This document shows positions 16,229-25,278 of a DNA stretch of 64,000 nt, piece after piece. Position 1 is the stretch's first letter; each line of letters starts with the position of its first letter. Under the pieces are notes generated by a model. It made no database searches and was not told the origin of the DNA. It worked only from the letters and a program-made list of their open reading frames with translations. The position numbers were made by a program, and so were the translations under genes. Source of the DNA: Kribbella sp. VKM Ac-2568 (lineage in GTDB: Bacteria; Actinomycetota; Actinomycetes; Propionibacteriales; Kribbellaceae); NCBI RefSeq assembly GCF_004345365.1, contig NZ_SLVF01000008.1, positions 372,001 to 436,000 of the forward strand. Reading direction: 5' to 3'.

Positions 16229-18484
16229 ATGGCCGATCGGGCGCCCGCTGGGGGCGCCGTCACTGCAGTGGAGCACGAGCGGCTCCGACGGGATTTCACG
16301 GCCCTGACCGACCAGTTCGCCGCCGCCAACGAGGTGCTGTCCGCGATCGGCCGGTCGGCCGGTGACCCTGACAGAGTGCTGACCACCATCGTCGAGAGCG
16401 CCCGCCGACTGTGCCGATCGCAGGCCGCCCACCTCTACCTCCTCGAGAACGGCTTCTACCGGTTGATCAAGGCGGTCGGGTTGTCCGAGGAGTCGATCCG
16501 CTTCATCACCGAGCATCCGATGCCGATCGATCGCCAGACTCTGATCGGCCGCGTCGGCCTGGACCACACCACGCAGCAGATCGCCGACGTCCTCGCCGAC
16601 CCCGACTTCGGCCGCCAGGACCTCCAACGGGTCACCGGCTTCCGCACCACGATGGGCGCACCGATGCTCGTCGACGACGAGGTTGTCGGGGCGCTGACTG
16701 TCTGGCGCAACGTGGTCAGCCCGTTCGACGACCGCGAGCAGGCCATTGTCACCGCCTTCGCCGGCCAGGCAGCGATGGCAGTCAACGGCGTGAAGTTGGT
16801 TCGTCAACTCGAGGCCCGTGGTGCCGAGCTGGCGCGGAAGGTCGGGCAACTGGAAGCGCTCCGCGAGGTCGGCGAGGCGGTCAACTCCAGCCTCGATGTC
16901 GCCAACGTGCTCTCGACCATCGCCAAGCACGCGGTCAGGCTGTCTTCGACCGACGGCGGTTCGATCATGGAGTACGCCGATGACGAGTGTTGCTTCCTGG
17001 TGCGTGGGGTCTACCGGACCGAGCCGAGTGTCGTCGAGCGTCTGAGGGCCACGCGGATCCACCTCGACGAGACGCTGGTCGGCCGCGCCGCGAAGCTCGG
17101 TCGACCACTGGTGCTCGCGGACCTCGGCGCGGCCGACCTCGATCCGCATCTCCAGGTTCTCTACGACGCAGGCTGGCGGTCGGTCGCCGCGGTACCGATG
17201 CTGCGAGAGGGGCAGATCGTCGGCGCCCTGGTGGTACGCCGTAAGCAGCCCGGAGAGTTCTCCGAGGAGTCGCTTGCTCTGCTGGAGATGTTCGCCGATC
17301 AGTCGGCACTTGCCCTGCTCAACGCTCAGCTGTACCGCGAGCTGGAGGAGCGCAGCGCGGAGCTCGAGGTGGCCAGTCGCCACAAGTCGGAGTTCCTGGC
17401 GAGCATGTCCCACGAGCTGCGGACGCCGCTGAACGCGGTACTTGGCTTCTCCGAGGTGCTGCTGGAGCAGATGTTCGGCGAGGTCAACGAACGCCAGGAG
17501 GAGTACCTGCGCGACATTCACGGCTCGGGCAAGCACCTGCTGGAACTGCTCAACGAGATCCTCGACCTGTCCAAGGTCGAGGCAGGCCGGATGGAACTGG
17601 CGTACTCGACCTTCGAACTGCATGCGCTGCTGGACAACACGGCCTCGATGCTGCGCGAGCGAGCGGCCCTGCACGGGATCGACGTCAGCGTCGAGGTCGG
17701 TCCCGACGTCGGGACCGTGTACGCGGACGAGCTTCGGCTGAAGCAGGTGGTGCTGAACCTGATGACGAACGCGGTGAAGTTCACCAGGGACGGCGGCTCG
17801 GTGGTGGTCCGTGCGTCCCGGACCGGTTCGGAGATCGAGATCACCGTCACCGACACGGGGATCGGCGTACCACTCGGGGACCGCGAGCGGATCTTCGAGT
17901 CGTTCCAGCAGGGCGGTAGGGGACCGTCGCAGGAGGAGGGCACGGGGCTCGGCCTGACTCTGTCCCGCCGCATTGTCGAGCTGCTCGGCGGCAAGATGTG
18001 GCTGGAGAGCGAGGTCGGCGTCGGAAGCACCTTCGGGTTCTCGCTGCGAAGCCGTGAGGTCGTGGACCGGCCGGGCCCGACGCGTCGGCCGGTCGGTGCT
18101 GTCGTCGTGATCGAGGACGACCGGCCGTCGCTGGACCTGATGACGGCCTACTTGGCCGGTGCCGACCTTCAAGTCACTACGGCCGGCGATGGTCAGACCG
18201 GTCTCGACGCGGTCCGCCGGGTGCGGCCGGCGGCCGTACTGCTGGACATTCGGCTACCGGGCATTGACGGCTGGGCGGTGCTGCAGGCACTGAAGACAGA
18301 GCCCGAGACAAGGAGAATCCCGGTGATCGTAGTGTCGATCGTCGACGAGCAAGCTCGCGGTGCCGCGCTGGGAGCGGCCGCCTATCTGGTCAAACCGGTC
18401 AGCCGCGATGCGTTGCTGAACGCCCTCGTAGCGACGGGCGTCCTGGGCTCGGCCGAACCAGGGATCGAGGGGCCGCCGTCATGA
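16229..18484 (+). CDS. GAF-GAF hybrid histidine kinase with receiver domain
   Basis: A 751-residue cytosolic sensor kinase. Two GAF domains (about 25-190 and 205-365) are followed by a short coiled coil, a HisKA domain with the H-box SHELRTPLNAVLGFSEVL (phospho-acceptor His395), and an HATPase with NLMTNAVKF (N-box) and DTGIGV. The G2 box is GTGLGL. A C-terminal receiver follows, with acceptor Asp673 in VLLDIRLPG. ATG 16229 was chosen because GGGGAGG precedes it at good spacing; the upstream in-frame extension is cysteine/arginine-rich non-coding-like sequence. Without membrane segments it should sense a cytoplasmic ligand or redox state. It overlaps the next gene by ATGA. Confidence 0.9.
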   Translation: MADRAPAGGAVTAVEHERLRRDFTALTDQFAAANEVLSAIGRSAGDPDRVLTTIVESARRLCRSQAAHLYLLENGFYRLIKAVGLSEESIRFITEHPMPIDRQTLIGRVGLDHTTQQIADVLADPDFGRQDLQRVTGFRTTMGAPMLVDDEVVGALTVWRNVVSPFDDREQAIVTAFAGQAAMAVNGVKLVRQLEARGAELARKVGQLEALREVGEAVNSSLDVANVLSTIAKHAVRLSSTDGGSIMEYADDECCFLVRGVYRTEPSVVERLRATRIHLDETLVGRAAKLGRPLVLADLGAADLDPHLQVLYDAGWRSVAAVPMLREGQIVGALVVRRKQPGEFSEESLALLEMFADQSALALLNAQLYRELEERSAELEVASRHKSEFLASMSHELRTPLNAVLGFSEVLLEQMFGEVNERQEEYLRDIHGSGKHLLELLNEILDLSKVEAGRMELAYSTFELHALLDNTASMLRERAALHGIDVSVEVGPDVGTVYADELRLKQVVLNLMTNAVKFTRDGGSVVVRASRTGSEIEITVTDTGIGVPLGDRERIFESFQQGGRGPSQEEGTGLGLTLSRRIVELLGGKMWLESEVGVGSTFGFSLRSREVVDRPGPTRRPVGAVVVIEDDRPSLDLMTAYLAGADLQVTTAGDGQTGLDAVRRVRPAAVLLDIRLPGIDGWAVLQALKTEPETRRIPVIVVSIVDEQARGAALGAAAYLVKPVSRDALLNALVATGVLGSAEPGIEGPPS

Positions 18485-18864
18485 GTCCGGGCCGCATTCT
18501 GGTGGTCGAGGACAACCCGAAGAACCTCAAGCTGGTCAGAGACGTGCTGCAGTACTCCGGGTACGAGGTGCTCGAGGCGACCTCAGGCGAAGACGGGGTC
18601 CGACTGGCCGTGGAGGAGTCGCCTGACCTGATCCTGATGGATCTGCAACTCCCTGGGATCGACGGCGTCGAGGCTCTCCGGCAGATCAGGGCGAGCGATC
18701 GGACCCGCGGCGTGCCAGTGGTCGCGGTGACGGCGTTCGCGATGGACCACGACCGCGAGCGTGCCTTCGACTCCGGCTTCTCCGGCTACGTCGAGAAGCC
18801 GATCAGTGTGCGTCGCCTTCCTCAGCAGATCCGCGATTTTCTCAGGCTCGGAGGCGTGACATGA
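18481..18864 (+). CDS. Stand-alone response receiver (DivK/CheY-like)
   Basis: A 127-residue single receiver domain. It has the acidic pair in ILVVEDN, acceptor Asp54 in ILMDLQLPG, the switch Thr in AVTAFAM and Lys in YVEKPISV. No output domain is present, so it probably relays phosphate between the hybrid kinase upstream and the receiver-cyclase downstream. ATG overlaps the kinase stop by 4 nt and its own stop overlaps the cyclase ATG by 4 nt. Confidence 0.9.
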   Translation: MSPGRILVVEDNPKNLKLVRDVLQYSGYEVLEATSGEDGVRLAVEESPDLILMDLQLPGIDGVEALRQIRASDRTRGVPVVAVTAFAMDHDRERAFDSGFSGYVEKPISVRRLPQQIRDFLRLGGVT

Positions 18865-19991
18865 CCATTTCCAGCTCCACCGTGCTCGTTGTCGACGACC
18901 AACCGGCCAACGTACGGCTGCTCGAGGCGATCCTCGCGCCACGCGGGTACGACGTACGGACGGCGTCGTCGGGGGACGAGGCACTGCGGACGATCGCCGC
19001 GGACGATATCGACCTGGTCCTGCTCGACATCGTGATGCCGGGGATGGACGGATACGAGGTCTGCCGGCGGATCCGGGGACAGGTCGACACCGCCTACCTG
19101 CCGGTCGTGATGGTGACCGCCAGCGGGGATGAGCAGAAGTTGAAGGCACTCGAAGCGGGAGCGGACGACTTCCTGACAAAGCCGGTCAACCAGAGCGAGT
19201 TGCTGGCACGGGTCGCCTCGCTGGGGCGGATCAAGCGGTACCAGGACACCATCAAGCGGCAGGCTGCGGAGTTGGCGGCGTGGAACCAGGAGCTGGAATC
19301 GCGGGTCGAGACCCAGGTGACACAGCTGCAGCGGATGAGCCGGCTGCGGCGGTTCCTCTCACCGCAATTGGCCGAGCTGATCGTGGACTCCGGCGACGAG
19401 TCCCTCCTCGAGAGCCACCGGCGCGAGATCGTGGTCGTCTTCTGCGACCTGCGTGGCTTCACCACGTTCGCCGAGGCGAGTGAGCCGGAAGAGGTGATGG
19501 GCGTGCTGGAGGAGTACCACCACGCGCTCGGCGACCTGATCTTCCGGTTCGAGGGCACGCTGGAGCGGTTCGCCGGCGATGGCCTGATGGTGTTCTTCAA
19601 CGACCCGGTGCGCTGCGAGGACGGACCGCTTCGTGCAATCCGGATGAGCGTGGCGATGCGAACGCGGGTACGCGGGCTGGCGGAAGCCTGGCGCCGGCGC
19701 GGGCATGACCTGGGGCTGGGGATCGGGATCGCCCAGGGCTACGCCACCCTCGGCAAGATCGGCTTCGACAGCCGGCTCGACTACGCCGCGATCGGGAGCG
19801 TGACGAACCTCGCGGCCCGGCTGTGCGCAGATGCGGACCCGTGGCAGATCCTGGTGACCGAGCGGGTCTACTCGGCGGCGGGCGACCTGGTCGTCGGTGA
19901 GGACAGCGGCAACCGCGAGGTGCGTGGCTTCAGCCGGTCCGTTCATGCCTTCAGCGTCAGGGGCATCGACAACGCCAGGACCGTGTCATGA
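18861..19991 (+). CDS. Receiver - class III nucleotide cyclase
   Basis: A 376-residue protein: receiver domain (1-120, acceptor Asp56 in VLLDIVMPG, Lys107 in LTKPVN), a coiled-coil linker (about 125-165), and a class III adenylate/guanylate cyclase domain (about 185-370). The metal-binding aspartates are Asp196 (VFCDLRGF) and Asp240 (FAGDGLMVFF). The transition-state pair is Asn316 and Arg320 (SVTNLAARL), so the enzyme should be active. Position 238 is Ala rather than the Lys of classical adenylate cyclases, so ATP versus GTP preference is unclear. Phosphorylation from the upstream kinase/receiver genes likely controls it. Confidence 0.88.
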   Translation: MTISSSTVLVVDDQPANVRLLEAILAPRGYDVRTASSGDEALRTIAADDIDLVLLDIVMPGMDGYEVCRRIRGQVDTAYLPVVMVTASGDEQKLKALEAGADDFLTKPVNQSELLARVASLGRIKRYQDTIKRQAAELAAWNQELESRVETQVTQLQRMSRLRRFLSPQLAELIVDSGDESLLESHRREIVVVFCDLRGFTTFAEASEPEEVMGVLEEYHHALGDLIFRFEGTLERFAGDGLMVFFNDPVRCEDGPLRAIRMSVAMRTRVRGLAEAWRRRGHDLGLGIGIAQGYATLGKIGFDSRLDYAAIGSVTNLAARLCADADPWQILVTERVYSAAGDLVVGEDSGNREVRGFSRSVHAFSVRGIDNARTVS

Positions 19992-21580
19992 CCGGCGACT
20001 TGTGGACCGCCGAGCGGGCCACCGCGGTCAGACTTTCCGCACTCAGCGAGCAGGATCGTTACCGGTACTTCGACCGCCTGCAGGCGCGAATGGCCGCGGT
20101 GTGGGACGTGATGAAGCTCAACTACGAGGACGAGTCGGTCGTCATCATCCCGTCGATCTCACTGGACAAGGCGGAGACGGTCGGGACCGGGACGATCATG
20201 GAGGCCTATGAGGAGAGGTTCCTCTTCCTCTTGATGCTGCTGCGCGAACCGCGGCTGCGGCTGGTCTACGTGACCTCGATGCCCGTCGCGCCGGAGATCG
20301 TCGAGTACTACCTCAGCCTGCTGCCCGGAGTGATCCCCAGCCACGCGCGAGCGCGGCTGTCGCTGATCGCGGTCAACGACGCCTCGCCGGTCCCGCTGAG
20401 CGAGAAGCTGCTGGACCGGCCACAGCTGATGCAGCGCATCAGAGCGCTCATCCCGAATCCCGCGCGTTCCCATCTGGTGCCGTACAACACCACCGAGCTT
20501 GAGCGTGACGTCGCGCTGAGCCTCGGCATTCCCATGTACGGCGCAGATCCACGGCTGGCGGATCTCGGATCCAAATCCGGGTGTCGCCGGTTGTTCGCCG
20601 AGGTCGGAGTGCCTCATCCGCTGGGCGCGGAGAATCTGCGCACGGTCGATGACATAGCGGACGCCTTGGTGCGGATGCGAGCCGAGCGACCATCGATGGA
20701 CAGCGCGATCGTGAAGCTCAACGAAGGCGTCTCGGGAGAAGGAAACGCCGTGGTCCGGCTGACCGGCCTGCCGGCGCCGAGCTCGACGGATGAGCGGGCC
20801 GAGGTGATGAAGCGGTTGCAGGCGATGGAGCTGGAGTCGCAGACCACCGCCTTCGAGGCCTACATCGCCAAGTACGCCGAGAATGGCGGAATCGTGGAGG
20901 AACGGATCGTCGGGGAGGAGCTTCGCAGCCCGAGCGTTCAGCTGCGCGTGCTCCCGTCCGGCGAGGTCGAGCTCCTCTCCACCCATGACCAATTGCTCGG
21001 GGGCGCGAGCGGTCAGAGCTACCTGGGCTGTGTGTTTCCTGCGGCCGCCGAGTACGCGCGCCTGATCACCGAGCACGCCGAAGCGATCGGACAACGCGTC
21101 GCTCGCGAAGGCGCGCTCGGGCGGTTCGCAGTGGACTTCGTCGTGGTACGTGGCTCCAGCGGGGAGTGGACGCCCTATGCGATCGAGCTCAATCTGCGCA
21201 AGGGCGGCACAACGCATCCGTTCCTCACCCTTCAGTTCCTGACCGATGGCCGCTACGACCCCGTCACCGCGCTCTTCATGACACCAGCGGGACACGAGAA
21301 GCACCTGGTGGCAACCGACCATCTCGAGTCCGACCTGTTGCGGGGACTCGCGCCGGCCGATCTGTTCGACATCGTCGCGCGGCATCGACTGCATTTCGAC
21401 CAGTCGCGCCAGGTGGGCATCGTCTTCCACATGATCAGCTGCCTGACCGAACTCGGCCGGGTCGGGCTGACGGCCGTGGGCGACACGCCGGCCGACGCGG
21501 ACCGTCGCTACCGTGATGCCTCACGCATTCTTCTGGAGGAGGCGCGCCTGGCCTTCGACGAACGTCCCCTACCGGTCTGA
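19988..21580 (+). CDS. PGM1-type ATP-grasp peptide ligase-like protein
   Basis: A 530-residue protein of the ATP-grasp superfamily. An N-terminal pre-ATP-grasp domain (about 1-170, with SVVIIPSISLDK and LVYVTSMPVAPEIVEYY) leads into the grasp (AIVKLNEGVSGEGNAVV as the nucleotide-binding lysine/glycine loop, VEERIVGEELRSPSVQL, and the metal-binding YAIELNLRKGGTTHP). A C-terminal ~100-residue domain resembles that of PGM1, the peptide ligase of pheganomycin biosynthesis. Related genes occur in actinomycetes without a biosynthetic cluster. Here it ends a signalling operon (4-nt overlap with the cyclase), which suggests a modification or messenger role rather than antibiotic assembly; the substrate is unknown. 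Confidence 0.78.
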   Translation: MTGDLWTAERATAVRLSALSEQDRYRYFDRLQARMAAVWDVMKLNYEDESVVIIPSISLDKAETVGTGTIMEAYEERFLFLLMLLREPRLRLVYVTSMPVAPEIVEYYLSLLPGVIPSHARARLSLIAVNDASPVPLSEKLLDRPQLMQRIRALIPNPARSHLVPYNTTELERDVALSLGIPMYGADPRLADLGSKSGCRRLFAEVGVPHPLGAENLRTVDDIADALVRMRAERPSMDSAIVKLNEGVSGEGNAVVRLTGLPAPSSTDERAEVMKRLQAMELESQTTAFEAYIAKYAENGGIVEERIVGEELRSPSVQLRVLPSGEVELLSTHDQLLGGASGQSYLGCVFPAAAEYARLITEHAEAIGQRVAREGALGRFAVDFVVVRGSSGEWTPYAIELNLRKGGTTHPFLTLQFLTDGRYDPVTALFMTPAGHEKHLVATDHLESDLLRGLAPADLFDIVARHRLHFDQSRQVGIVFHMISCLTELGRVGLTAVGDTPADADRRYRDASRILLEEARLAFDERPLPV

Positions 21581-21588
21581 GAGGCTCG

Positions 21589-22218
21589 ATGCAGCGAGTC
21601 TGGTACGTCGCTTATGGGTCGAACCTCGCATTCGAGCGGTTTCGTTGTTACCTGTCGGGAGGCCGTCCCGCGGGTGGGATGCGGGAGTATCCCGGCTGCC
21701 GGGACAGGCGGGACCCCGAGCAGGTGGTGAGTCTCAACGTACCGGGTGGGTTGATGTTCGCAGGCGAGTCGCGGGCGTGGGGCGGTGGAATGGCCTTCTA
21801 CGACGTGAAGGGCGCCGTACTGGTCGCGTGCAGGGCGTATCTGCTGACGGCCGAGCAACTGGGAGACGTTGCCGCGCAGGAGATGCGGCGCGAGCCGGGT
21901 GGGGAGTTCGCGCGGGATCTCGCCGGGCTGCTCGGAGACGTCGAGGTCGTGCACACGATGGGCCCGGGCCGGTACGAGACGGTTGCGCGGCTGGGGAGTC
22001 GGGACGGCGTACCGATGTTCACCGTGACCCACGGCGACGTGTCCGAGTTGGAGCCGGCCGCCCCGAGCGCGACGTACGTGGGCTGGATTGCGGCAGGGCT
22101 GCGTGAGGCGCACGGATGGTCGGCGGACCAGATCGCCGACTACCTGCTGGCAGCGCCAGGAGTGAGCAAGACCTGGACAAGAGACGAACTCACGATCCTG
22201 GCGACCGGTGGGGACTGA
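21589..22218 (+). CDS. Gamma-glutamylcyclotransferase-like protein
   Basis: A 209-residue protein opening with VWYVAYGSNLAFERF, the YGSN signature of the gamma-glutamylcyclotransferase (GGCT/AIG2) fold. Later landmarks are MAFYDV, RAYLLTAEQL and TYVGWIAAGLREAHGWS. Actinomycete members are often mislabelled 'histone deacetylase'; nothing here resembles one. The expected activity is cleavage or rearrangement of a gamma-glutamyl bond, but the substrate is unproven. It begins 8 nt after the ATP-grasp gene, so it may be the fifth gene of that operon, an appealing pairing with a peptide-bond-forming enzyme. Its 3' end overlaps the opposing methyltransferase by 29 nt. Confidence 0.75.
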   Translation: MQRVWYVAYGSNLAFERFRCYLSGGRPAGGMREYPGCRDRRDPEQVVSLNVPGGLMFAGESRAWGGGMAFYDVKGAVLVACRAYLLTAEQLGDVAAQEMRREPGGEFARDLAGLLGDVEVVHTMGPGRYETVARLGSRDGVPMFTVTHGDVSELEPAAPSATYVGWIAAGLREAHGWSADQIADYLLAAPGVSKTWTRDELTILATGGD

Positions 22219-22831
22219 CGGGCTGCGACCGAACAGCTGTGACGGCGACGTGGCGCGATTCTTCCCAGTGGAAGCGCCACCATTCGGCGGTGTGGAAGGA
22301 GAGAGCCTCCGGTCCGGCGATCGCTCTGACGTGCTCCGGGAGGCCGCCAAGTTCGCGCGCCTCGACGGTGCTTGCAAGGGAGGCGATCGCCAGGATGCCG
22401 TGTGGCTTGAGGAAACGGGTGACATACCCGAGGTAGAGATCGTCCGTGCCGAAGTAGTGATAAGTGCCGATGGAGACGATCGCGTCGAACTCGCCCTGCT
22501 GGAACGGCAGCGCACGCGCCTCGGCATCGACCGCCTGCACGCGACCACCGAGCCCGGCCTCGTCGAACCGTCGCTGGTTGGCGGCAGCCGGGATCCAGTG
22601 GTCCGCGGCAACCACCTGGACGTCGTACTCGCGGGCGAGAAAGACCGAGGTCATCCCCAGTCCACAGCCGAGATCGAGCACACGCATCCCAGGCCGCAGC
22701 TCGACGTCGCGCAGCAGATCCTCCAACAGCCACAGGGGATTCGGACCCATGCAGAGGTCCACCTGCCACTGGAAGTCGTACTGCGCCGACCGGGGATAAG
22801 CCGGTCGGCGCAGTACCTCAAGAGCCGGCAT
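22190..22831 (-). CDS. SAM-dependent methyltransferase
   Basis: A protein of about 213 residues with motif I VLDLGCGLGMTSVFLA, VVAADHWIPAAANQ (motif II), RALPFQQGEFDAIVSIG and VTRFLKPHGILAIAS. The stretch QWQVDLCMGPNPLWLLEDL before motif I matches a common actinomycete family whose substrate is unknown. I place the start at the ATG at 22831 (MPALEVLRRP); a TTG 12 nt upstream would add four residues. The start lies inside a 22-bp tandem duplication. The gene's tail overlaps the tail of the GGCT-like gene on the other strand. Confidence 0.82.
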   Translation of the reverse strand: MPALEVLRRPAYPRSAQYDFQWQVDLCMGPNPLWLLEDLLRDVELRPGMRVLDLGCGLGMTSVFLAREYDVQVVAADHWIPAAANQRRFDEAGLGGRVQAVDAEARALPFQQGEFDAIVSIGTYHYFGTDDLYLGYVTRFLKPHGILAIASLASTVEARELGGLPEHVRAIAGPEALSFHTAEWWRFHWEESRHVAVTAVRSQPVSPHRSPGS

Positions 22832-22854
22832 GCAGTTCTTCAAGAGCAGGCATG
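22811..22854. repeat. 22-bp tandem duplication at a start codon
   Basis: 22811-22832 and 22833-22854 are two adjacent copies of a 22-nt unit, differing at three positions. Each copy ends in GGCATG, whose reverse complement supplies an ATG. Because 22 is not a multiple of 3, the two ATGs are in different frames and only the inner one (22831) opens the methyltransferase frame. Confidence 0.8.
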
Positions 22855-22901
22855 CAGCTCATTCTTCGAACTCGACCCCATCAGCGGCAAACGAATTTCG
22901 A

Positions 22902-25034
22902 CTACTCCGCGATGGCGACGCAGGTGGTGGTGGACTTCTTGGTGGGGTCGCTTTCGGAGGTGGCGGTGAGGGTTACTCGGGCTACCTTGGCGGCCTCGGG
23001 GGTGGCTTTGGCCTGGACCGGGATCTTGATGGTGGAGCCGGCCTTGGCGGTGGCCAGGGCGTTCGGGAGGGCGACCGACCAGCCGCGGCCGTCGATCTTG
23101 GCCGCGACGCGGTAGACGTCACCGTTCAGGTACTGCGTGACGTCCTCCGGGTGGCCGCCGGCCGGAGCGGTCTTGCCGGTGTTGGTTAGCGGGAAGGCGC
23201 AGGTGGAGACGCCGTCACGGCCGGGGAGCCCGACGGTCGGCAGCAACCGGACGCCGCGCTTCTGCGGGCCTGCTCCGTCGAGGGACTTGACCGCCACCGT
23301 GTACGAGAGGACGCCGACCTTGTCGCGGCGCACGTTCGTCACGTAGAAGTGCAGCTTGTTCGCCGCGTCGACGTACTCGAACTCGCTGCCGGAGTTGGTG
23401 CCGGCGTGGAACAGCGCGTCCGACAGTTGGCGGTAGTCGCCGATCGTGATCGGGACCTCGGTGCCGTCGGGCAGCACGTAGTCGGTCATCCCGATGTCCT
23501 GCGGGTTCGCGTCGACGACCCACTCGAAGGGCGCCTGGTCCTGGTTCTTGGTCTTGGCCAGCAGGACGCCGGAGTCGGGCGTGAACGAGTCCGTGCCGAC
23601 CCGATCGACGACCTCGAGCGTGTAGTTGTTGTAGCCGCCGCCGTCGCACAGCGGATCGGTGGTGACGTTGCACGCCGGGGAGAGATCGCCGGTGCCGAGC
23701 ACGAGGTTGATACCCGACAAGCCCTTCGGCCCGGGCTGGTTCACCCGGGCGGTCACGTCGGCGATCACCACGCCGGACTCGGCGAGCCCCTCGCGCGACA
23801 GCCGGAGTACGTTCTGCTCGTCGACCATCTGCAGCTTGATCTTGTTGCGCAGCATGTGTTGCGCGCCCATCGAGGCGCCACCCGTGGCCGGGATCATCCA
23901 GCGGCTGTGTGGACCACCCGGGCCGTTGAACGTACCGCGGCTGAGCATCTCCCAGATCCCGCTGTACGCACGCCGGGGTGGTACGCCGTACGGGTTGTTG
24001 TAATTGTCGCCGATGCCGAGCACGTGGCTCAGTTCGTGCGCGAAGACCGACATGCCGGAACTCTCGGCCTGCGTGGTGGATCCACCGCCGGCGTTCGGCC
24101 AGAGGGTCGAACCCGAGGCCCAGGAGGTCCACTCGACGTACCGGGTGCGGGTCCAGTTCGGCAGGGCCGGGTCCGGCGGGCCGAAGGTGTCGGAGACGTC
24201 CTCCTTGGTCGGGAACTTCATCGGCCCGAACTCCTGCCAGGTGGACGACTCGTCCTGCCCGGCGCTCAGGTAGAAGACGAAGTCGAACCCGGCAGGCACC
24301 TCTGCTCCGACGTCGGCGACCCAGGCGGCTCGCGCGTCGGTGCGCAGGTTCTTGTTGCAGGAGTCACCGGCCGGGCAGCCGGTGCCGCCCTGGAACTCCA
24401 TCGCGTACTCGTACGACTTGCCGGGCATCTGGTAAGCGCCGAACGAGGTGAGGTCGACGCCGTACCGGCCGCCGGAGTCCTCCATCCAGTACTCGTGGAT
24501 GGTGTGGCCGCGGTTCAGCGCGCCGGGCTTGTTCAGGAAGTCGCGGTAGAAGTCGGCGACCTCGGCCCGCGGTACTCCGTTGGCCTCGGCGCTCGGGTTG
24601 CCGAACGGCGTGGAGCCCTTCGGCTGGGTGATCACGAACGGCTGGTTCGGGTAGTCGACCAGCACGAGCGCGCCCTTGAAGGTCCGGACCGAGCCCTTCT
24701 TCGAGGGATCGGCCCAGTTGGTGCCGGGCGGCAACTTGTAGTCGGCCCACGTCATGTGGTCCGGGTTGACCCAGTTCTGCGGGTCGATGGGCGCGCCGAA
24801 GCCGGGCTGGGCGAGCCGGTTCGCGATCAGGGGGGACGACTGCTGCCACGGCTGGGTCTGCGGCCAGTGGTCGTACTGCCACGGGTTGGCCGGGTCCGGC
24901 TGGGCGGAGGCCGGCGCCGGATCGGCGGCGGCCGTGATGGGGGCGGGAGCGGCGAGTGCGACTCCCGCGACGGCGGCTGACCCCAGTACTGCGGCCAGCC
25001 TCAGGGCAAGGCGGGACTTCCGTTGAACGGGCAC
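22902..25034 (-). CDS. Secreted M6-family metalloprotease
   Basis: A 710-residue exported protease. A Sec signal peptide (about 1-36, RLALRLAAVLGSAAVAGVAL) is followed by an N-terminal pro-region. The zinc site is HELSHVLGIGD (His333, Glu334, His337 and a downstream Asp/His ligand), as in the M6 immune-inhibitor-A-like peptidases. The WKS-like segment EMLSRGTFNGPGG and a C-terminal beta domain (about 590-705) complete the family layout. It probably degrades extracellular protein. Single gene; the divergent promoter region is shared with the cysteine-rich cluster at 25.28 kb. Confidence 0.87.
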   Translation of the reverse strand: MPVQRKSRLALRLAAVLGSAAVAGVALAAPAPITAAADPAPASAQPDPANPWQYDHWPQTQPWQQSSPLIANRLAQPGFGAPIDPQNWVNPDHMTWADYKLPPGTNWADPSKKGSVRTFKGALVLVDYPNQPFVITQPKGSTPFGNPSAEANGVPRAEVADFYRDFLNKPGALNRGHTIHEYWMEDSGGRYGVDLTSFGAYQMPGKSYEYAMEFQGGTGCPAGDSCNKNLRTDARAAWVADVGAEVPAGFDFVFYLSAGQDESSTWQEFGPMKFPTKEDVSDTFGPPDPALPNWTRTRYVEWTSWASGSTLWPNAGGGSTTQAESSGMSVFAHELSHVLGIGDNYNNPYGVPPRRAYSGIWEMLSRGTFNGPGGPHSRWMIPATGGASMGAQHMLRNKIKLQMVDEQNVLRLSREGLAESGVVIADVTARVNQPGPKGLSGINLVLGTGDLSPACNVTTDPLCDGGGYNNYTLEVVDRVGTDSFTPDSGVLLAKTKNQDQAPFEWVVDANPQDIGMTDYVLPDGTEVPITIGDYRQLSDALFHAGTNSGSEFEYVDAANKLHFYVTNVRRDKVGVLSYTVAVKSLDGAGPQKRGVRLLPTVGLPGRDGVSTCAFPLTNTGKTAPAGGHPEDVTQYLNGDVYRVAAKIDGRGWSVALPNALATAKAGSTIKIPVQAKATPEAAKVARVTLTATSESDPTKKSTTTCVAIAE

Positions 25035-25278
25035 GGGCGGTATCCGATCGACGATGGGCGGACTTTCGTGCCCCCAAGCATGCCCCTCCGGTCAGCCGCG
25101 AAGCGACGGTTTTCCCCTGTCCACTTCTGGCCGCTACCGGCAAACTGCCGCCACCCGGCGCCGGTTGGGGCAGTAAGAAATTTCCTGAAGATGACGCAGG
25201 GTGGTGCATATATCACGGAGCGAGAGTACAACTGAAAAGACATGGGTCGATCCGCCCTGAGACCTAGGAGGAATTGTC

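Noticed and set aside
21589..22218. 'Histone deacetylase' label sometimes attached to this family
   Set aside because: The YGSN start and overall pattern fit the gamma-glutamylcyclotransferase fold; no arginase/deacetylase metal site is present.
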